Of a stretch of DNA of 64,000 bases, positions 34,956-43,810 are shown piece after piece (the stretch's first letter is position 1; every line of letters begins with the position of its first letter). Source of the DNA: Actinomycetota bacterium (GTDB taxonomy: Bacteria > Actinomycetota > Acidimicrobiia > Acidimicrobiales > Ilumatobacteraceae); contig VGAC01000007.1 in assembly GCA_016870865.1 (NCBI GenBank), forward strand, positions 1 through 64,000, read 5' to 3'. The notes under the pieces are model-generated. The model was not told the origin of the DNA and ran no database searches. It saw only the letters and a program-made list of their open reading frames with translations. The translations under genes were made by a program, and so were the position numbers.

Positions 34956-36647
34956 CTAGAGGTACTGGCCCGTGGCGGTGCGCTCGATGGCCTTGCCCCC
35001 GCGCGAAGCGGCGTCGCCGGTTTGTTCGTTGACCAACGTGCGGATGAACACGATGCGCTCCCCCTTCTTGCCCGAAATACGGGCCCAGTCGTCGGGATTC
35101 GTCGTGTTCGGCAGGTCCTCGTGCTCCTTGAATTCTTGCCGTACCGATTCGACGAGATCGTCGAGACGAATTCCTCTGTTCCCTCCCGCGATGACCCGTT
35201 TGATGGCCAGCTTCTTGGCCCGACGGACGATGTTTTCAATCATCGCACCGGACGAAAAATCGCGGAAGAAGAGAACTTCCTTGTCACCGTTCTGGTACGT
35301 GACCTCGAGGAACCGGTTCGACTCGTCCTCGCTGTACATGGCCTCGACAGTGGCCGCGATCATCAACCGCACGGCGCTCTCGGCGTCTTGGTCACCCGGT
35401 GTTTCCGACGCGGCGAGGGGGAGATCGGAGGTCAGATAACGCGAGAAGATCTGCGTGGCCGCGGCCTTGTCAGGGCGTTCGATCTTGATCTTCACGTCTA
35501 GTCGTCCGGGCCGGAGGATCGCGGGGTCGATGAGATCCTCGCGATTGGTTGCCCCGATGACGATCACGTTGCGCAGGCCCTCGACTCCGTCGATCTCGGC
35601 AAGCAGCTGTGGCACGATCGTCGATTCCATGTCGCTGCTGATTCCACTTCCGCGTGTGCGGAACATCGAGTCCATCTCGTCGAAGAACACGATGACCGGC
35701 CAACCCTCTTCACTCTTCTCACGCGCACGCTGGAAGATGAGTCGGATCTGGCGCTCGGTCTCGCCGACGTATTTGTTGAGAAGTTCGGGTCCCTTCACGT
35801 TGATGAAATAACTACGTCCCTTCGCGTCACCCTGCTTGGCGGCAACTTTCGTCGCGAGGCTGTTTGCCACGGCCTTGGCGATGAGGGTCTTTCCGCAACC
35901 GGGCGGACCGTAGAGAAGAACACCCTTCGGAGCGGGCAATCTGTGTTCGGCGAACAGGTCGCCGTAGAGGAACGGCAGTTCGACGGCATCGGCGATCAGC
36001 TCGATTTGGGAGTCGAGGCCCCCGATGTCGGCGTAGTCGATGTCGGGTACCTCTTCGAGAAGCAGATCCTCCACGTCGGGTTGCGGAAGTTTTTCGAGCA
36101 GCAAGGCCGAACGCGGGTCGAGGCGCAGCAGGTCCCCCGAACGCAGGTGAACACCACGCAGGGCGTCGGCCAGTTCGCAGATCCGTTCCTCGTCCCCGCG
36201 CACCGTGACCACCGCACGTACCCCGTCCTCGCAGACCTCCTTCAACGTGACCACCTCGCCGGACCCCTCGGGCATTCTGGCGAGAACCACGTTGAGGCTC
36301 TCGTTCAGGACAACTTCGGCACCACGCGCAACCGTCTCGAAATCGATTGTGGGATGAAGCTGTACTCGCATCTTCCGGCCGCTCGTGAGGATGTCGACCG
36401 TCTCGTCGTCGTTCTTTCCGACGATCACCCCGTAAGCCGACGGCGGTTGCGAAAGTTTGTCGACCTCTTCGCGCAGCTGGGTGATGTGTTCGCGCGCCTC
36501 GCGGAGGGTGTAGGAGAGCTTCTCGTTCTGGGCCTCCTTGTGGGCCAACTGGCTCTTGGCCTCGAGCAACTGGGCCTCCAGGCGCGACGTGCGTTCGTCG
36601 CCGCGCCCGCTTTCCCCGTTCTGCTCGTCCTGCCGACCAGCAGACAT
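34956..36647 (-). CDS. mpa: Proteasome-associated AAA+ ATPase Mpa/ARC
   Basis: A 563-residue hexameric unfoldase. An N-terminal coiled coil at about 18-68 binds Pup, two OB-like domains follow at about 70-190, and the AAA module contains GPPGCGKT (Walker A) and [10 protein letters not shown] (Walker B). It ends TGQYL, whose QYL tail docks on the PrcA ring. GGAGG lies 6 nt before ATG 36647. An ATG at about 36692 also has a ribosome site and would add 15 residues. It is the first gene of the proteasome run. Confidence 0.96.
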   Translation of the reverse strand: MSAGRQDEQNGESGRGDERTSRLEAQLLEAKSQLAHKEAQNEKLSYTLREAREHITQLREEVDKLSQPPSAYGVIVGKNDDETVDILTSGRKMRVQLHPTIDFETVARGAEVVLNESLNVVLARMPEGSGEVVTLKEVCEDGVRAVVTVRGDEERICELADALRGVHLRSGDLLRLDPRSALLLEKLPQPDVEDLLLEEVPDIDYADIGGLDSQIELIADAVELPFLYGDLFAEHRLPAPKGVLLYGPPGCGKTLIAKAVANSLATKVAAKQGDAKGRSYFINVKGPELLNKYVGETERQIRLIFQRAREKSEEGWPVIVFFDEMDSMFRTRGSGISSDMESTIVPQLLAEIDGVEGLRNVIVIGATNREDLIDPAILRPGRLDVKIKIERPDKAAATQIFSRYLTSDLPLAASETPGDQDAESAVRLMIAATVEAMYSEDESNRFLEVTYQNGDKEVLFFRDFSSGAMIENIVRRAKKLAIKRVIAGGNRGIRLDDLVESVRQEFKEHEDLPNTTNPDDWARISGKKGERIVFIRTLVNEQTGDAASRGGKAIERTATGQYL

Positions 36648-36863
36648 ACCGCACCTCCGAACCGACGAAGCTTTTTCGATCAAACCTCTCATCTCTCTAT
36701 CACCTCCCGCGGTAGATGGTGTGACTGCACGGGCCGGATAACGAAAAAGATGGGTCTCGGCGGGTCGCTTGCCGGGTGCAAGGTGACGCGGGACAAAAGG
36801 TGCCTCACGGAGCGTCGGCGTGTAGAGTCGGGGCGCACGATCAAGCAATAGAAGGAGCAGTCA
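36648..36863. promoter_or_regulatory. Divergent promoter region of mpa and ferredoxin
   Basis: A 216-bp gap between two outward-facing genes must hold the start of the proteasome run and of the ferredoxin gene. On the minus strand a second GGGAGG (36703-36708) precedes the alternative mpa ATG. On the plus strand AAGGAG (36852-36857) is the ferredoxin ribosome site, and TAGAGT near 36825 is a possible -10. No clear palindrome is visible. Confidence 0.4.
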
Positions 36864-37109
36864 ATGAAGGTCTGGATCGATCAGGATCTGTGCACTGGCG
36901 ACGGCCTGTGCGAGGAGATCGCGCCGGATGTCTTCACCCTTCTCGATGACGGTTTGGCCTACGTGAAAGAAGGCAGCAAGATTTTCGCGACTGCCAAGGG
37001 CAATCCCCAGGGTGCCGAGGGTCTGGCCAACTTTCCCGACAGCATGACCGACGCCGTCGTGGAGTCCGCCGAGGAATGCCCCGGCGAGTGCATCTTCATC
37101 GAGCCGTGA
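36864..37109 (+). CDS. Small [3Fe-4S]-type ferredoxin
   Basis: An 81-residue acidic ferredoxin. Cys10 and Cys16 (CTGDGLC) and Cys72 before Pro (CPGEC, Cys76) give the C-x5-C...C-P pattern of actinobacterial ferredoxins with one 3Fe-4S cluster. These donate electrons to P450s or other oxidoreductases; no such partner is adjacent. AAGGAG precedes ATG 36864 at good spacing. A run of Lys and Gly at 36-50 is a loop typical of this subgroup. Confidence 0.9.
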   Translation: MKVWIDQDLCTGDGLCEEIAPDVFTLLDDGLAYVKEGSKIFATAKGNPQGAEGLANFPDSMTDAVVESAEECPGECIFIEP

Positions 37110-37124
37110 CGTTGCGGCCCTGAG

Positions 37125-37919
37125 TCAGGGCTTCTCGATCAGCCGAGCCGTCGTGAGAAATCCGGTGTGTGCCACCATGCGGTGGTCTGGCCGTACCGCC
37201 TGGCCGTCAATGTGCCAGGTTCGGTGCAGGACCTCGAGGGTGCGCTGGCCTGTCCAGGCGTCGCCCAATGCCGAGCGCACTTGCATGGCCTGGGTGATCG
37301 AAGGCGTGTAGGCGACCAGGACGCCCCCGCGGCGCAGCGCGCCGACTGCGTGGTCAACCACAAGCCAGGGTTCGGGAAGGTCGAGTACGACGTGGTCGAA
37401 GTCGTTGCCATCGATCCCCTCGTAACAGTTGCGGAGATGGACGTCGTATGAACGCAGTGCCGACTCGCCGAGGAACGATTTCACGTTCGCCCTCGCGCGG
37501 TTGGCAAAGTCCTCACGCAACTCGTACCCGGTGATCGAAGCCCCGGCCCGCAGCATCGCCATCGACAGTGCGCCCGACCCGACGCCCGATTCGAGAACCC
37601 GTGCACCGGGGCGAATATCGGCGATCATCAGGATCGTTGCGAGATCCTTCGGGTAGATCACTTGCGCACCGCGGGGCATCTCCACGACAAAGTCCTCGAG
37701 GGTCGGTCGCAACACCACGTAGCGCGCACCCTTGGTGGAGATGACTTCCGTTCCGTCGGGACAGCCCACGACCGCATCGTGGGGGACGAATCCCGCGTGC
37801 GAGTGGAACTCACCACCGTCGACGAGATCGACGAGGTAACGGCGGTCCTTGCAGTCCACGAACATCACTTTTTCCCCCAGTCCGAAGGTGTCCGGGTGTG
37901 CCGTGGGGTCGACGCTCAT
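37125..37919 (-). CDS. trmI: tRNA (adenine-N1)-methyltransferase TrmI
   Basis: A 264-residue class I methyltransferase. A small beta-barrel N-domain (to about 75) is followed by VIYPKDLATILMIADIRPGARVLESGVGSGALSMAML, with motif I GVGSG, and the DLPEPW motif typical of the TrmI/Trm61 family. It makes m1A58 in the T-loop of tRNA. In mycobacteria trmI is likewise beside mpa. The ATG overlaps the preceding small gene by 4 bp (ATGA). Confidence 0.93.
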   Translation of the reverse strand: MSVDPTAHPDTFGLGEKVMFVDCKDRRYLVDLVDGGEFHSHAGFVPHDAVVGCPDGTEVISTKGARYVVLRPTLEDFVVEMPRGAQVIYPKDLATILMIADIRPGARVLESGVGSGALSMAMLRAGASITGYELREDFANRARANVKSFLGESALRSYDVHLRNCYEGIDGNDFDHVVLDLPEPWLVVDHAVGALRRGGVLVAYTPSITQAMQVRSALGDAWTGQRTLEVLHRTWHIDGQAVRPDHRMVAHTGFLTTARLIEKP

Positions 37920-38137
37920 CGGGACTCGACATCGATCACGGCGCGGCGCGTTCGTGCCTTGACCACGCGCGGTGCGGGCGTCGCCAGGAAGCGTCGCGTC
38001 AGGCGACCAAAAAGAACCGCCTTGGCAAACCTCGAGGATCGGCGTGCGAGCAACGACACCACGCGACGTCGAACGGGAACCCGACCGATGACGAGAGCGG
38101 CGAACAACGAGATGCGACGCGCGTTCTTGGAGACCAC
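37916..38137 (-). CDS. Small, very basic protein (YqjK-like position)
   Basis: A 73-residue protein rich in Arg and Val (RRRVVSLLARRSSRFAK, VVKARTRR), with one short hydrophobic stretch (ISLFAALVIG). The GTG at 38137 sits 1 nt after the upstream stop, and the stop overlaps the trmI start by 4 bp. It follows two small membrane-protein genes. Position and charge resemble E. coli YqjK after YqjE and YqjD, but homology is not shown. Its function is unknown. Confidence 0.55.
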   Translation of the reverse strand: MVSKNARRISLFAALVIGRVPVRRRVVSLLARRSSRFAKAVLFGRLTRRFLATPAPRVVKARTRRAVIDVESR

Positions 38138-38138
38138 T

Positions 38139-38351
38139 TCAGCGCCTGAAATCGACGCGGGTGGCGCGGCGCGATCCACGGCGCCGGCCAAACAGATACG
38201 AGACCACCATCACCACGACAGCGGCGGCACCTGCGAGGGCGAGAGCCGTCTGCTTTTTGTTCTCGACGCGGCCCTGAAGGTCGTCCTGCAGGTTCTTGAA
38301 TCTGCGCTCCAGGTCGTCCTTGGAAATCCTCCGGTTGCCAGTGTTTTCCAT
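38139..38351 (-). CDS. Small membrane protein (YqjD/DUF3618-like layout)
   Basis: A 70-residue protein. The first 33 residues form a charged helix (KDDLERRFKNLQDDLQGRVENKK), followed by one membrane span (about 34-53: TALALAGAAAVVVMVVSYLFG) and a basic tail. This layout of a cytosolic amphipathic helix plus C-terminal anchor is like DUF883/DUF3618 proteins, some of which tether ribosomes or other complexes to the membrane. The gene is in a run of small genes with 12-nt or smaller gaps. Confidence 0.6.
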   Translation of the reverse strand: MENTGNRRISKDDLERRFKNLQDDLQGRVENKKQTALALAGAAAVVVMVVSYLFGRRRGSRRATRVDFRR

Positions 38352-38363
38352 TGCCCCTCCAAC

Positions 38364-38666
38364 CTAAAGGCGCGGCCGGCGCATCTGGGAAAGTCCCACA
38401 CCGACCACGACCACCGCGAACACGGTGCCGAAAATGTAAGGCACAAAGGACCACGCGCCGTCGAATGCGTCTGACGAGAGGTCCTGCACCAGACGCAGCA
38501 ACCCGAGCGCAACGAGAACCATTCCCGCCGAGACCAGCACCATCGACACGACACCCCACAGAATCCAGCGTCCCGCCCCACGCAACGGCTCGACGGTCTC
38601 TTGACGCGCGTAGGCGACGACCATGTCAACAATCTCGCTGTCATGGGCGCGGGCCTGCGATGCCAT
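38364..38666 (-). CDS. Two-span membrane protein (YqjE/holin-superfamily-like)
   Basis: A 100-residue protein. An N-terminal charged segment (to about 33) is followed by two membrane spans (about 35-58 and 75-93) with a short loop between. The order resembles the YqjE/DUF1469 group, often annotated as phage holin superfamily III although not phage-derived. It is the first of three small genes ending before trmI. Residues AYARQETVEPLRG before the first span are conserved-looking. The function is unknown. Confidence 0.6.
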   Translation of the reverse strand: MASQARAHDSEIVDMVVAYARQETVEPLRGAGRWILWGVVSMVLVSAGMVLVALGLLRLVQDLSSDAFDGAWSFVPYIFGTVFAVVVVGVGLSQMRRPRL

Positions 38667-38705
38667 GTCCCAAGTGTCGCAGCGAAGCGTCTGTTTTGCA
38701 CCCTC

Positions 38706-40118
38706 TCAGCCGCCGCGGAGCACCCGCACCTGGCCTGCCGAGGGTCCCGTTGGGTACGTCGCCACGGCGCGGGCCAGGGCATTCCACAAGGGCCTGTAGT
38801 TGCCCTGGTCTGCCCATCCGGCGCCGCCAAGGAACAGTGCAAGCGTGACCTCGTCACTTTCGCTCACGGGGAGGACTCCCCCGAGGGTTTTCACGTTGAG
38901 AAGCGTCCCCGTTTTGCCGAGGAACTTGCCGGCCACGGGTGAATCTGTGAGGACGTCTTTCAAAGTGCCGGTGCGCCCTGCAACGGCGAGTCCCTTTTTC
39001 AGGTCGCCTCCGATCGGGCTGCGCTCAAGTAATTCGACGAGCGCGGCACAAGTCATTCGGTTTCCGCGCGACAATCCCGAACCGTCCTTGATCACCACCC
39101 CTTGGATTCCCCACTGCACCATGAAGTCGCGAAGAACGGCAAGACCCGCACTGGTCGTGGGCTGTAGCGAGCGCGAGAGCCCGATGTGTCGCACAAGAAT
39201 TTCCGCAGTGTTGTTGTCGCTGTTGGTGAGCATCTCAGCGACCACCGATGCGACGGGTGCAGACGACACTTCGGCGATCATTGCCTCTGGCGGTGCCGTT
39301 TTCGTCTCACGCGGGTTGCCCGCCACGGTGATGCCGCGCACGCGCAGCAAACGAGTGAACTCTTCGGCGGCCGCGGCCGCCGGGTTGTCGGGTTTGAGGG
39401 GATTTCCGAGAACCACACCATCGTTGACCATGAGCCCGCCCAAGGGCCCCGCCTCGGTTCCCCGAACGGCCGACGACCAGTCGTCGAGGTAGCGGTCGTC
39501 ATCGAGGTACGACTCGTCCCCGACCACGCTGCCCGTCACCGACCTGACACCTGCGGCTTGCACCTTGTCGGCGAGGTCGTCGAGGATCGTGGGCGAGGTC
39601 GTTGGGAAGCGCTCGGTGGCGAGGAACTCGCGGCTCACCAGCAGCGGGTCGCCACCCCCGACGAGGAACAGGTCGCCGGCAACGGTTCCGTTCTCGATCT
39701 TGCCGATGACGCGCGTTGTAAAACGGGTGTCTGGGGCAAGAACCTGGAGGGCGACTGCCGCAGTCACGATCTTTTGGTTGCTCGCCGGGACCAACGACTT
39801 GTCCGACGACTTCGCCAGGACGATGCGTCCGCCCGCATCCACACGAAGGCATCCCGAGGAGGGCAGTTTTTCGAGGATGGGTGCGAGCTCTTTGCGAAGG
39901 TTCCGTGTCGCGATGTCGGTAGCCAACGTTGATGCGGCGCGACGCACGCTCATGACCGGTGTGACGATGTACGAAACTGGCTTTGCGTCACGGCCGTCGG
40001 TGCGCGTCGCGAGTGAATGTCCTGCGTACCACAGCACCGCGAGGGGGGACGCCACGACCGTGCCGACGATCACCACGACGAGACCGGGTCGACGAGCGCG
40101 ACGTCTCTGTGTCGTCAT
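38706..40118 (-). CDS. dacB: D-alanyl-D-alanine carboxypeptidase/endopeptidase (PBP4, S13)
   Basis: A 470-residue penicillin-binding protein of the S13 family. An N-terminal membrane anchor or signal (about 11-35) is followed by the active-site SxxK at Ser113-Lys116 (SNQK), SDN as the SxN motif and GKTGTL as the KTG motif. Domain II inserts lie between. It trims peptidoglycan stem peptides outside the membrane. The ATG at 40118 overlaps the upstream acyl-CoA ligase stop by 4 bp (ATGA). Confidence 0.9.
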   Translation of the reverse strand: MTTQRRRARRPGLVVVIVGTVVASPLAVLWYAGHSLATRTDGRDAKPVSYIVTPVMSVRRAASTLATDIATRNLRKELAPILEKLPSSGCLRVDAGGRIVLAKSSDKSLVPASNQKIVTAAVALQVLAPDTRFTTRVIGKIENGTVAGDLFLVGGGDPLLVSREFLATERFPTTSPTILDDLADKVQAAGVRSVTGSVVGDESYLDDDRYLDDWSSAVRGTEAGPLGGLMVNDGVVLGNPLKPDNPAAAAAEEFTRLLRVRGITVAGNPRETKTAPPEAMIAEVSSAPVASVVAEMLTNSDNNTAEILVRHIGLSRSLQPTTSAGLAVLRDFMVQWGIQGVVIKDGSGLSRGNRMTCAALVELLERSPIGGDLKKGLAVAGRTGTLKDVLTDSPVAGKFLGKTGTLLNVKTLGGVLPVSESDEVTLALFLGGAGWADQGNYRPLWNALARAVATYPTGPSAGQVRVLRGG

Positions 40119-42292
40119 CGGTCCCGGAACCGTGCGTATCGGACCATGTGTGAGAGTGCCGCGACGGCACGATTTCCCGTCGGAAAGCAATAACGACCGG
40201 ATTGGCGAACGGCGTGCGGGCCCGGGTTGTCGGGGTCTGCGATGGCGAGCTCGGTGGCGACGAGAATCGGCTTGCCTGTTTGCGTCGACAACTCGGCGGC
40301 CGCTTCGGCGAATCGTGCATCTTGACGTTCGTGATAGGCAACGATGCGCTCGAGGCCGTGGTCGGGGTAGAACGATCCCCCGCGCATGAGTCGTGCCTGA
40401 TTCGATTGGATCCCGATCCCGAGATAGATCACCGCATCGACATCCGGATGGTGCGCGATGAGGCCGAGAATTTCGGGGATCGTGTCACGTGTTTCACCGC
40501 CCGCGCAGTCGACGGGGTTGCCCTTGCTCCAGCGCGCCGGCAGTTTTTCGTCGATCGCAGCATGGAGGTCGTCGGGTAGTGCAACGAGGCTGAGTTCGGG
40601 TCGCGCAAACAGCGCGTCGGAAGTGACCACACCCCAGCCACCGGCCGTCGTGAGAATCACTGTTCGTCCCCCGCGCGGCAGGGGCTGAGTTGCAAAGCAG
40701 GCCGCAGTGTCGAAGGCCTCCTCGACGGAGGCCGCCCGCACGAGACCGGCCGCGCGACACGCGCCGTCGAAGACCTTGTCGTTGGCTGCGAGAGCACCCG
40801 TGTGGCTCGCGGCCGCCTTGGCCCCTGCTTCGGTGGCCCCTCCCTTGACGATGACGAGGGGCATTCGGTGCGAAACGGTGCCGAGTTGCGCCATGAGTTC
40901 ACGGCCGTTGCTGATGCCCTCCAGATACGCAAGGCCAACCGAGGTCGCCGGGTCGGTTGCGTACCACTCCAGGTAATCGGCCACCGACACGCTCGCCGCG
41001 TTCCCCGCCGAGACCGCTCGACTCACCCCGACACCACTTTGGCGGGCGTAATTGAGAAAGGACGAAACGAAGTTGCCGCTCTGGCTCGCGACTCCGATTC
41101 GACCAGCAGGCGGGTACGGCGCCACGATCTGCGCACACAATTGCACGGGTGTGCTCACGACTCCCTGACCGTTCGGGCCGGCCAGGAGCATGTCAAGTTC
41201 GTCAGCCAATGCGACGATTTCGTTCTCGATTCCTCGACCCTCGTGGCCCGCCTCGCCATAACCCGCGGTGGTCAAAAAGGCCGCCTTGACGCCTTTGGCA
41301 GCGCATTCGCGGAGTAGTTTGGGATTCGCCGCAGGCGGCGTGCACACGAACACCAGGTCTGCAAAACCATCGGGAAGATCGTCGACCGACACCACGGTCT
41401 GGACCCCGAGCACCGCCTCGCCCGAAAGATTGGTTCCACCGACGCGACCCTGGTATCCGCTCGCCAGAATGTTGTGCATCGAGACGAACCCGAATTTGCC
41501 CGGGTGGCTGGATGCCCCCGCGATGAGGACGCCACGCGGCTCGAACAGCGCCCGGAAGTGCTCGTCCTTGAGGGTCCTTCTGCGCTTCGTGGATTCGGGT
41601 GGCGCGGGCGGTGTGCCCACTTCGACCAGCGCGTCGACGGCCACCAGACCGCCGCTGGTGGTGACGAGCAACGGATTGAGGTCGACTGACAACAGGTCCT
41701 CACGCTGGGTCGCGGCGTCGGACAAACCGGTCAGCACACCCACGAGTGCTTTTCGCTCGACCGGAGCCTCCCCACGAAAGGCACCGAGCAACTTCTGGGC
41801 CTTGATTTCGTCGATCATTTCGAGTGCGTCGGCCACCGAGACGGGAACCGGGCGAAAAACCACGTCGGCCAGCGCCTCTGCCAGCACGCCCCCGACGCCG
41901 AGCATCAGGATCGGGCCGAACTGGGCGTCGTGCACGACGCCGGCGATGAACTCCCGGTTGCTCTTCACCATCGGTGCAACAAGGACACTGACGTCCCCGT
42001 CCGTTGGGCGTGCAGCGCCGAAAAGCTCGTCCACCGCTTGCGCCAGAGTGGCCACGTCACCGACGTTGAGACGCACGAGTCCGCGTTCGGTTTTGTGCGC
42101 GATGCGCTCACCGTTCAGTTTTGCGACCACGGGAAACGCGATCTGATGCGCTTTGAGTAGACCGACCAACTCCTCGACGGGCGCGGGCGACGTCAATTCG
42201 AGTTCGGCGAGAAACGGCACTCCGAAGCCCGACAGGAGGGCCTTGCTCTCGCGCTCCGACAAAGTGCGCGACGCACCACCGTTGTTGTTCAC
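40115..42292 (-). CDS. ADP-forming acyl-CoA ligase (acetyl-CoA-synthetase family)
   Basis: A 725-residue NDP-forming ligase. An ATP-grasp domain is at the N-terminal end (about 1-235), followed by a CoA-binding Rossmann domain (from FEPRGVLIAGASSHPGKFG) and the ligase domain with ASHTGALAANDKVFDG, whose His should carry the phosphoryl group. This is the reverse of the common order with the CoA-binding domain first. It would interconvert an acid and its CoA ester with ATP. GTG 42292 overlaps the tetR stop. Confidence 0.8.
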   Translation of the reverse strand: MNNNGGASRTLSERESKALLSGFGVPFLAELELTSPAPVEELVGLLKAHQIAFPVVAKLNGERIAHKTERGLVRLNVGDVATLAQAVDELFGAARPTDGDVSVLVAPMVKSNREFIAGVVHDAQFGPILMLGVGGVLAEALADVVFRPVPVSVADALEMIDEIKAQKLLGAFRGEAPVERKALVGVLTGLSDAATQREDLLSVDLNPLLVTTSGGLVAVDALVEVGTPPAPPESTKRRRTLKDEHFRALFEPRGVLIAGASSHPGKFGFVSMHNILASGYQGRVGGTNLSGEAVLGVQTVVSVDDLPDGFADLVFVCTPPAANPKLLRECAAKGVKAAFLTTAGYGEAGHEGRGIENEIVALADELDMLLAGPNGQGVVSTPVQLCAQIVAPYPPAGRIGVASQSGNFVSSFLNYARQSGVGVSRAVSAGNAASVSVADYLEWYATDPATSVGLAYLEGISNGRELMAQLGTVSHRMPLVIVKGGATEAGAKAAASHTGALAANDKVFDGACRAAGLVRAASVEEAFDTAACFATQPLPRGGRTVILTTAGGWGVVTSDALFARPELSLVALPDDLHAAIDEKLPARWSKGNPVDCAGGETRDTIPEILGLIAHHPDVDAVIYLGIGIQSNQARLMRGGSFYPDHGLERIVAYHERQDARFAEAAAELSTQTGKPILVATELAIADPDNPGPHAVRQSGRYCFPTGNRAVAALSHMVRYARFRDR

Positions 42293-42921
42293 GCGCCGAG
42301 AATAGTGAGCGGAGCGTCCACATCAGCGACAAGGATGCGGTGGAACAGCTCGAGGAGATGATCACGGCGAGCCACGAGCATCTCCGGGGCGAGGGCGTCG
42401 TCGATGAGGAGTCCGTTGATGAACGGTGCATCCGAGACGTAGCCGAGCAGGGTCGCATACGCGGTGACCAGAAGCTGGCGTGCGTCGACTTTGCGGAAGT
42501 GTCCGGCCACCATCTCCTCCTCCAGCCAATTCACGGCGGCCTCGAAGAACGGCGCAACGACTCCCACAAGGTCGATACCGAGACGGTCACCGCCCTCGAT
42601 CGCTTCGCGGCGCATCAGGCGCACATAGGACGGGTTGGCGCAAAAAAGGTCGAATCCGGACAGGAGAACCGCGGAGAAGCGCTCCCAACCCCGGCCTGGA
42701 CTCTTCATCGATGCCTCGACGCATTCGAGCCAGTCCGAGAGCATCCGCTCGAAGACCTCCCCGTAGAGGGCGTCCTTGCTGGGAAAGTAATGCAGCACGC
42801 TCGGACGCTTGATGCCCACACCTGCCGCGATGTCGTTCAGCGATGTGCCTTCGAAACCGAACCGGGCAAAGAGTTCCGTGGCCTCGTCGAGGATCACATC
42901 CCGCATGGGGCGCCCGGCCAT
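42289..42921 (-). CDS. TetR-family transcriptional regulator
   Basis: A 210-residue regulator. The helix-turn-helix reads ILDEATELFARFGFEGTSLNDIAAGVGIKRPSVLHYFPSKDAL, and the C-terminal domain is helical. A palindrome at 42944-42961 lies just upstream and is its likely operator. Downstream on the same strand it is coupled to the acyl-CoA ligase by a 4-bp overlap, and it diverges from a membrane desaturase. An acyl-CoA or fatty-acid effector is plausible. ATG at 42921 is chosen. Confidence 0.92.
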   Translation of the reverse strand: MAGRPMRDVILDEATELFARFGFEGTSLNDIAAGVGIKRPSVLHYFPSKDALYGEVFERMLSDWLECVEASMKSPGRGWERFSAVLLSGFDLFCANPSYVRLMRREAIEGGDRLGIDLVGVVAPFFEAAVNWLEEEMVAGHFRKVDARQLLVTAYATLLGYVSDAPFINGLLIDDALAPEMLVARRDHLLELFHRILVADVDAPLTILGA

Positions 42922-42943
42922 GCCCCGAGAGTACCCGAAAGAT

Positions 42944-42961
42944 CTACCTACTGGTCGGTAG
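42944..42961. promoter_or_regulatory. TetR operator palindrome between tetR and desaturase
   Basis: CTACCTACTGGTCGGTAG is an imperfect 18-bp inverted repeat (7 of 9 pairs match). Its core ACCTACTGGTCGGT (42946-42959) fits ACC-N-AC-NN-GT-N-GGT, a form seen for several lipid-metabolism TetR regulators. It is the central element of a 57-bp divergent promoter, about 22 bp from the tetR start and 17 bp from the desaturase start, so it could control both. Confidence 0.75.
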
Positions 42962-42978
42962 GGCGATAGTGTTCACCC

Positions 42979-43773
42979 ATGCTCGTTGAATTCACACCAG
43001 CCCTCGCTGCGCCGTCGACCTTCTGGGGGGCGGTGGTGGTCGCTTTGATTGTCGGGCTTTGCGTGACCGTGCTCGCCAACGTTGCCACGACCGTGTACCT
43101 CCATCGCGCGTTGTCGCATCGTGCCCTGTCGCTTTCGCGGGTTGCCGCTTTCGGCTTCCGATTCCTGATCTGGGTCGCCACTGGAATACGTCCACGGCAG
43201 TGGGTGGCGGTGCACCGCAAACACCATGCCTTCACCGACATCGATGGCGATCCACATTCGCCGGTTCTGTTGGGCTGGAGGACCGTGCAGGCAAAAAATG
43301 TCGCGCTCTACCGGAGATGCGCAGCGCAAACATCGACAATCTCGCGCTACGCCAAGGACTTGCCCCCAACGCGGATCGACCACGTCGTCTTCGATCGTAC
43401 GATTCTGGGCCTCACGATCGGTATCACGACGCTGTGTTTGGTGTTCGGCCTGTGGGTTGGCCTTGCAGCCTCGTTCGTGCATGTCAATCTGTACCTGGGT
43501 GGTTCGGCCGCGGTGAACGCGATCGGCCACCATTTCGGTCGGCGCCCCTACGACAACGGGGCGGGAAATCTCCAATGGCTGGCTTTCCTCACGGCGGGAG
43601 AGGGCCTGCACAACAACCACCACGCTGCACCCACCTCGGCGCGACTGGCCCATCGGTGGTACGAAATCGACTACGGCTGGTGGGTGATCAAGGTGCTGAC
43701 GTGGACGAAATTGGCACGTGTGCGTCTGGCCGACGTCAAACTTGTTGCGCCAGCCCGCCGCACTGCAGCATGA
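42979..43773 (+). CDS. Membrane fatty-acid (acyl-CoA-type) desaturase
   Basis: A 264-residue multi-span di-iron enzyme. The three His boxes are HRALSH, HRKHH and HNNHH, the classical set of acyl-CoA desaturases. Hydrophobic spans lie before the first box, between the boxes and before the last box (LGLTIGITTLCLVFGLWVGLA). It would insert a double bond into long-chain acyl groups in the membrane. Transcription is probably governed by the divergent TetR regulator through the shared operator. Confidence 0.92.
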   Translation: MLVEFTPALAAPSTFWGAVVVALIVGLCVTVLANVATTVYLHRALSHRALSLSRVAAFGFRFLIWVATGIRPRQWVAVHRKHHAFTDIDGDPHSPVLLGWRTVQAKNVALYRRCAAQTSTISRYAKDLPPTRIDHVVFDRTILGLTIGITTLCLVFGLWVGLAASFVHVNLYLGGSAAVNAIGHHFGRRPYDNGAGNLQWLAFLTAGEGLHNNHHAAPTSARLAHRWYEIDYGWWVIKVLTWTKLARVRLADVKLVAPARRTAA

Positions 43774-43810
43774 CTTTCGGGGCATTCATCGGGCTTTGTA
43801 GATTCACAGG

